A program made the position numbers and the translations under genes. A stretch of 64,000 nt of DNA, taken from the NCBI RefSeq assembly GCF_014334735.1, contig NZ_CP060587.1:2418001-2482000 (forward strand), written 5' to 3'. This DNA comes from Aeromicrobium senzhongii (lineage in GTDB: Bacteria > Actinomycetota > Actinomycetes > Propionibacteriales > Nocardioidaceae). Each line of letters begins with the position of its first letter. The first letter of the stretch is position 1. Of the stretch, positions 60,863 to 64,000 are shown one piece after another. Below the pieces are notes generated by a model, which saw nothing but the letters and a program-made list of their open reading frames with translations, made no database searches and was not told the DNA's origin.

Positions 60863-61519
60863 TCACAGTCCGAGCATGTGCACGATCCCGCGGCCGACCA
60901 GGAACAGTCCGCCCGCCGTCAGGATCAGCACCGTCACCAACCGGCCCTTCGCGTCGATGAAATCGGACAGGGCCTGCAGCAGGCGCCGCGTGGGCTGAGG
61001 CGCCACCAGCGTCATCGCGAGGGGAAGCCACGCCGGCACCGCGCCCAGAACGGTCACGATGGCGACCACGATCAGGCGTTCGAGAACGTCGATGTGGCTG
61101 GCGGCGATCTCCTTGGCCACCGGGACCATGACCGCCAGCGTCGTGAAGTTCGTCGCCATGGAGAACACACCGAAGCCCAGCGCCGCGCTCGGACCGAGCC
61201 CGCGATCGTGCGACTTCTTGGGCTTCGGGGTACGTGGCCGCCGGTACCGCAGCACAGCGGCGATGAGCAGGAGCAGAACACCCAGGCCCACGTCGAGGGA
61301 GGCGCTCAGCCTCGGCTCCTCGGGAAGCGCGATGGACCTACCGAAAAGGACCAGGGCCGACAGCAGGACCAACAGCGTCCCACCGACACCGAGGGCGTAG
61401 CACCCGGCGATGCGGCGTCCGTTGCGCCCGGACAGCAGCACCGTCTGCTCCGTCATCATGACCGGACTGACAGCGCCCACGAGGGACAGCGGGATCACGA
61501 GCGCAAGCACACTGAGCAT
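60863..61519 (-). CDS. GAP-family (Sap-like) transporter
   Basis: This 218-residue membrane protein has six hydrophobic segments. Its features are VIPLSLVGAVSPVMMTEQTVLLSG at the start, FGVFSMATNFTTLAVMVPVAKEIAAS and VPAWLPLAMTLVAPQPT. It belongs to the GAP/LysE-related superfamily that includes mycobacterial Sap, which supports sulfolipid export. The transported molecule is unknown. Confidence 0.8.
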   Translation of the reverse strand: MLSVLALVIPLSLVGAVSPVMMTEQTVLLSGRNGRRIAGCYALGVGGTLLVLLSALVLFGRSIALPEEPRLSASLDVGLGVLLLLIAAVLRYRRPRTPKPKKSHDRGLGPSAALGFGVFSMATNFTTLAVMVPVAKEIAASHIDVLERLIVVAIVTVLGAVPAWLPLAMTLVAPQPTRRLLQALSDFIDAKGRLVTVLILTAGGLFLVGRGIVHMLGL

Positions 61520-61568
61520 GTGCCTGAAGCGTATCGCCGGATCCGTGTCCGGGCCTGCCGCTGTGGCG

Positions 61569-61778
61569 CTAGTGCTTGAAGTGCCCGGTCGCGCGGGCGA
61601 GGAGGTGCTGGACCTCGCGGCGGTCGGCGACGGCGAGCTTCGCGATGAGCTTGTCGGCGGCCTTGCCGGCGACGGTGGTGACGGTCCTGCCCTGCCAGGA
61701 GATCAGGACCTTGCCGTCCTTCGTGACGACGTGACCGAAGACGTCCTCCGCGAAGCGGTTGCGGGCGTCCTCGACCAT
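61569..61778 (-). CDS. Small conserved basic protein
   Basis: This 69-residue protein reads MVEDARNRFAEDVFGHVVT, KVLISWQGRTVTTVAGKAADKL and LLARATGHFKH. I recognise it only as a typical actinobacterial hypothetical. It follows the membrane protein at 61,789 in the same direction by 10 nt, so they are probably one operon. Confidence 0.65.
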   Translation of the reverse strand: MVEDARNRFAEDVFGHVVTKDGKVLISWQGRTVTTVAGKAADKLIAKLAVADRREVQHLLARATGHFKH

Positions 61779-61788
61779 GAGCGCGGGA

Positions 61789-62127
61789 CTACTTGGTGGT
61801 GTCGGCGTCCGGCTTGGTGTCGGTCGCCGCGCCCGGGAGCGGCATGCGGTGCGTGGCCTCGATGTCGTGGTCGGCCTTGGTGGCCTCTTCAGCGGGCGTC
61901 GGGGGCACGTAGTGCTTGCTCTTGGTGTTGATCGCGGCCGCGATGAGCGCGATCACGACGGCCAGCACGAGGGTGCCGCCGATGAAGATCGCGACCCACT
62001 CCAGCCACGAGAGGGTCTCGCCCTGGTCCCACGTGTCCGGGGCGGTGTCGGCCGAGGCCGGCGTCGCGAAGACGACGACGGCGAGCAGGGCGGCGGTCAC
62101 GGGGGTGATCACTCGGGCGAGGCTCAT
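61789..62127 (-). CDS. Secreted or membrane-anchored hypothetical protein
   Basis: This 112-residue protein has a signal peptide (about residues 1-26, cleaved near ASA) and a second hydrophobic segment at about residues 44-66. A Lys/Asp/Thr-rich cytoplasmic tail completes a hairpin-like topology. The ATG at 62127 is chosen over 62133. It is divergent from the MscS gene by 57 nt. The function is unknown. Confidence 0.65.
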   Translation of the reverse strand: MSLARVITPVTAALLAVVVFATPASADTAPDTWDQGETLSWLEWVAIFIGGTLVLAVVIALIAAAINTKSKHYVPPTPAEEATKADHDIEATHRMPLPGAATDTKPDADTTK

Positions 62128-62183
62128 GGGCACATCGTATCCATCCGCGTCGGAGCTCGACCGCTCACCCGTAGGGTTGAGTC

Positions 62184-63086
62184 GTGGATTGGTCAGTGAA
62201 GCTCGAGGACGTCGTCGCCTGGTTGTTGGATGTGCCCGGCAAGGCCGTCCTCATCATCGCCATCGCGGTGGTGCTGCGCTGGCTGGCACACCGCTTCATC
62301 AACCGGCTGACGGGCCGCGCCGCGAAGGGCGCCGTGCCCGAGATTCTCGCCAATTCCAAGGCCGGCGTGTTCCTGTCCGACCTACGCAACGGCACGGCCG
62401 AGCGACGCCGACAGCGCGCCGAGACGATGGGGTCGCTCCTGCGCAGCATCGCCTCCGGCGCCATCTGGAGCATCGCCTTCGTCATGGTGCTGGGGGTGTT
62501 CGGCCTGCCGATCGCTCCGCTGCTGACCGGCGCCGGTGTCGCCGGTGTCGCCCTGGGCTTCGGCGCGCAGACCCTCGTCAAGGACTTCCTCTCGGGCATC
62601 TTCATGATCCTCGAGGACCAGTACGGCGTCGGTGACGCCGTCGACCTCGGCGAGGCCTCCGGCATGGTCGAGTCCGTCGGCCTGCGCGTCACCAAGCTGC
62701 GCGACGTCAACGGCACCGCCTGGTACGTGCGCAACGGCGAGATCCTGCGCGTCGGCAACCAGAGCCAGGAGTGGGCGCGCACCGTGCTCGATGTGACCGT
62801 CGCCTACGACTCCGACCTCGACCAGGTCCAGCAGATCCTGCGCGAGGAGGCCCACGCCCTCTACACCGACTCGACCCTGTCCTCGTTCATGATCGAGGAG
62901 CCCGAGGTCTGGGGCGTCGAGCGGTTCGACAAGGACGGCGTCGTCGTCCGCACGGTGGCCAAGACCGCTCCCCTGCACCAGGGCGAGGTAGGCCGTGCCC
63001 TGCGAAGCCGCGTGCTGCGCCGCTTCGACGCGGCCGGCATCCGCATCCCCTCCACCACTTTTCCGCCCTCGGGAGGCACCGCATGA
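62184..63086 (+). CDS. MscS-type mechanosensitive channel
   Basis: This 300-residue small-conductance channel protein has membrane helices at about residues 13-30 and 88-120. A pore-lining segment GLPIAPLLTGAGVAGVALGFGAQTLVKDFLSG follows, and then the beta domain EDQYGVGDAVDLGEASGMVESVGLRVTKLRDVNG. It opens under membrane tension after hypo-osmotic shock. It starts at GTG 62184 with a TAGGGT element ending 6 nt upstream. The stop overlaps the globin start (ATGA). Confidence 0.93.
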   Translation: MDWSVKLEDVVAWLLDVPGKAVLIIAIAVVLRWLAHRFINRLTGRAAKGAVPEILANSKAGVFLSDLRNGTAERRRQRAETMGSLLRSIASGAIWSIAFVMVLGVFGLPIAPLLTGAGVAGVALGFGAQTLVKDFLSGIFMILEDQYGVGDAVDLGEASGMVESVGLRVTKLRDVNGTAWYVRNGEILRVGNQSQEWARTVLDVTVAYDSDLDQVQQILREEAHALYTDSTLSSFMIEEPEVWGVERFDKDGVVVRTVAKTAPLHQGEVGRALRSRVLRRFDAAGIRIPSTTFPPSGGTA

Positions 63087-63487
63087 CCGAACCGCAGAAC
63101 GACACGCAGGCCACGGAGACGTTCTACGAGGCGATCGGCGGACACGCCACCATCGCCCTGATCGTCGAGGTCTTCTACCAAGGCGTGGCGCAGGACGAAC
63201 TGCTCAAGCCCATGTACCCCGAGGAGGACCTGGGCCCCGCGGCCGAGCGCCTGACGATGTTCCTCGAGCAGTACTGGGGTGGGCCCACCACCTACTCGCA
63301 GCGCCGCGGCCACCCGCGCCTGCGCATGCGGCACGCCGACTACGCGGTCACCGAGGAGGCGCGCGACCACTGGCTCAAGCACTTCCGCGACGGCCTGGAC
63401 GCCGCACAACTGGAGCCCGAGCTGGACGCGCAGTTCTGGGCGTACGCCCAGCACGCCGCCAACTTCATGATCAACGCGAAGGGCTGA
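63083..63487 (+). CDS. glbO: Group II truncated hemoglobin
   Basis: This 134-residue 2-on-2 globin has FYEAIGGHATIALIVEVFYQGVAQDELLKPMYP and WGGPTTYSQRRGHPRLRMRHADYAV with the proximal His at about residue 75. The typical group II Trp at G8 is in DHWLKHF. It probably binds O2 and supports peroxide or nitric oxide metabolism. The ATG overlaps the mscS stop by 4 nt. Confidence 0.93.
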   Translation: MTEPQNDTQATETFYEAIGGHATIALIVEVFYQGVAQDELLKPMYPEEDLGPAAERLTMFLEQYWGGPTTYSQRRGHPRLRMRHADYAVTEEARDHWLKHFRDGLDAAQLEPELDAQFWAYAQHAANFMINAKG

Positions 63488-64000
63488 TCAGCCCATCGCC
63501 GCGAGGAGCGACTGCCGCTCCTCCTCGGTGAACTTGCGCGACGACTGCTTCGCCGCCTCGAAGCCCACCAGCACCGCCGAGGACGAGGCGAACGCCTGAC
63601 CGTCGGCGCCCAATTGGGCCTCGATCACGAAGGATCCGTTGCCCACCCGCGCGACGCGCGTGCGGGTCTCGAGCGCCGGGCACCAGTCGATCGGACGGTG
63701 GTACCTCGCCTCGACACTGGCGACCACGAAGTTCCCGGGCGTGAGCCGGCTCAGCACGCCGTCGATGAACGGGACACGCGTCTCCTGGAAGAGCTCGAAG
63801 ACCTGGGCCTCGCTGACGTGCCCGGAGCCGTCGAGGTCCGTGCGCCGCACCGCGATCGACCCGACCTGGGCGGCCTGGTTCAGCGCCTCGGGGGCGGCAT
63901 GGGTGCCGAACTCGACCTCGACGGCGGCGAACTCGGTGTCCGTGCCGGCCACCCCGATGGACTGCACGATCTGGTTCTGCTCGACCCGGCTCGTGACCAC
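63488..64000 (-). CDS. Acyl-CoA thioesterase, hotdog fold, start beyond or at edge
   Basis: The visible 170 residues have the hotdog-thioesterase pattern: RRTDLDGSGHVSEAQVFELFQETRVPFI, then VVASVEARYHRPIDWCPALETRTRVARVGNGSFVIEAQLG, GQAFASSSAVLVGFE. The conserved D-x-x-GH-V motif is in place. The frame reaches the right edge of the window at a GTG codon, so more sequence may lie beyond. It probably hydrolyses acyl-CoAs. Its stop is next to the globin stop. Confidence 0.8.
   Translation of the reverse strand: MVTSRVEQNQIVQSIGVAGTDTEFAAVEVEFGTHAAPEALNQAAQVGSIAVRRTDLDGSGHVSEAQVFELFQETRVPFIDGVLSRLTPGNFVVASVEARYHRPIDWCPALETRTRVARVGNGSFVIEAQLGADGQAFASSSAVLVGFEAAKQSSRKFTEEERQSLLAAMG

Noticed and set aside
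1-64000. CRISPR arrays, rRNA genes, complete insertion sequences or prophage
   Set aside because: No regularly spaced repeats, rRNA-like sequence, transposase, integrase or phage structural genes were seen.

Overview
The window is about 70% G+C, densely coded on both strands and has many ORFs that begin at GTG. It carries an actinobacterial gene repertoire: DUF2017 next to clpS, full-length Lhr, a Nei-type glycosylase, vitamin K epoxide reductase, coenzyme F420 biosynthesis, a tmRNA tag ending FALAA, and two secretin-less Tad pilus loci. This fits a Gram-positive high-GC actinobacterium. A member of the Nocardioidaceae (Aeromicrobium/Nocardioides type) is my inference and is not proven by the sequence. 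At more than twenty genes a TANNNT-like hexamer ends exactly 6 or 7 nt before the start codon, so leaderless transcription appears common; I used this to choose several starts.

1-16.2 kb is mostly housekeeping: a membrane-anchored fragment, DUF2017 and clpS, divergent NAD salvage genes (pncB-pncA), an LLM flavin oxidoreductase, a class V aminotransferase, a DUF2236 protein with an HSL-type esterase, a DEAD-type helicase with DUF3039, an AlgH protein, a MerR-like regulator, a DUF3048 lipoprotein and the 1509-residue helicase Lhr. The DNA glycosylase nei2 overlaps lhr. At 16,978-18,161 a 1.18-kb segment bounded by 69-bp inverted repeats holds one AbiEi/DUF559-type gene. Two flavin oxidoreductases and a VKOR gene follow.

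21.5-31.7 kb is a complete minus-strand tad operon: two Flp pilins (one only 54 codons, GTG start), TadE, TadG, CpaB, CpaE/TadZ, CpaF/TadA, TadB and TadC. It ends in a 938-residue secreted protein of seven Ig-like repeats. 31.9-41.3 kb holds a NYN/LOTUS protein, a cold-shock gene with a long leader, several enzymes, ssrA (tmRNA), smpB, an M23 peptidase and ftsX-ftsE. A PCuAC copper chaperone and a Tat-type DyP peroxidase follow.

43.2-50.6 kb contains the F420 pathway. fbiC, a Baeyer-Villiger-type monooxygenase and fbiD overlap on the plus strand; prfB-fbiB-fbiA and a small lipoprotein gene run toward them on the minus strand. The CofH half of this FbiC has lost its radical-SAM cysteines through what looks like a precise in-frame deletion, and FbiB lacks the mycobacterial nitroreductase domain. 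50.7-54.3 kb has an alkaline phosphatase and two secreted or membrane hypotheticals.

54.3-59.0 kb is a second, mycobacterial-type tad locus: cpaF-tadB-tadC-small pilin-tadE-two TadE/TadG-like genes. 59.7-60.4 kb is scrambled. It holds a membrane gene broken by a stop codon and a 150-bp, about 97% identical fragment of the nearby cpaF with a 25-codon in-frame deletion. The window ends with membrane proteins, an MscS channel coupled to a truncated hemoglobin, and a partial thioesterase.
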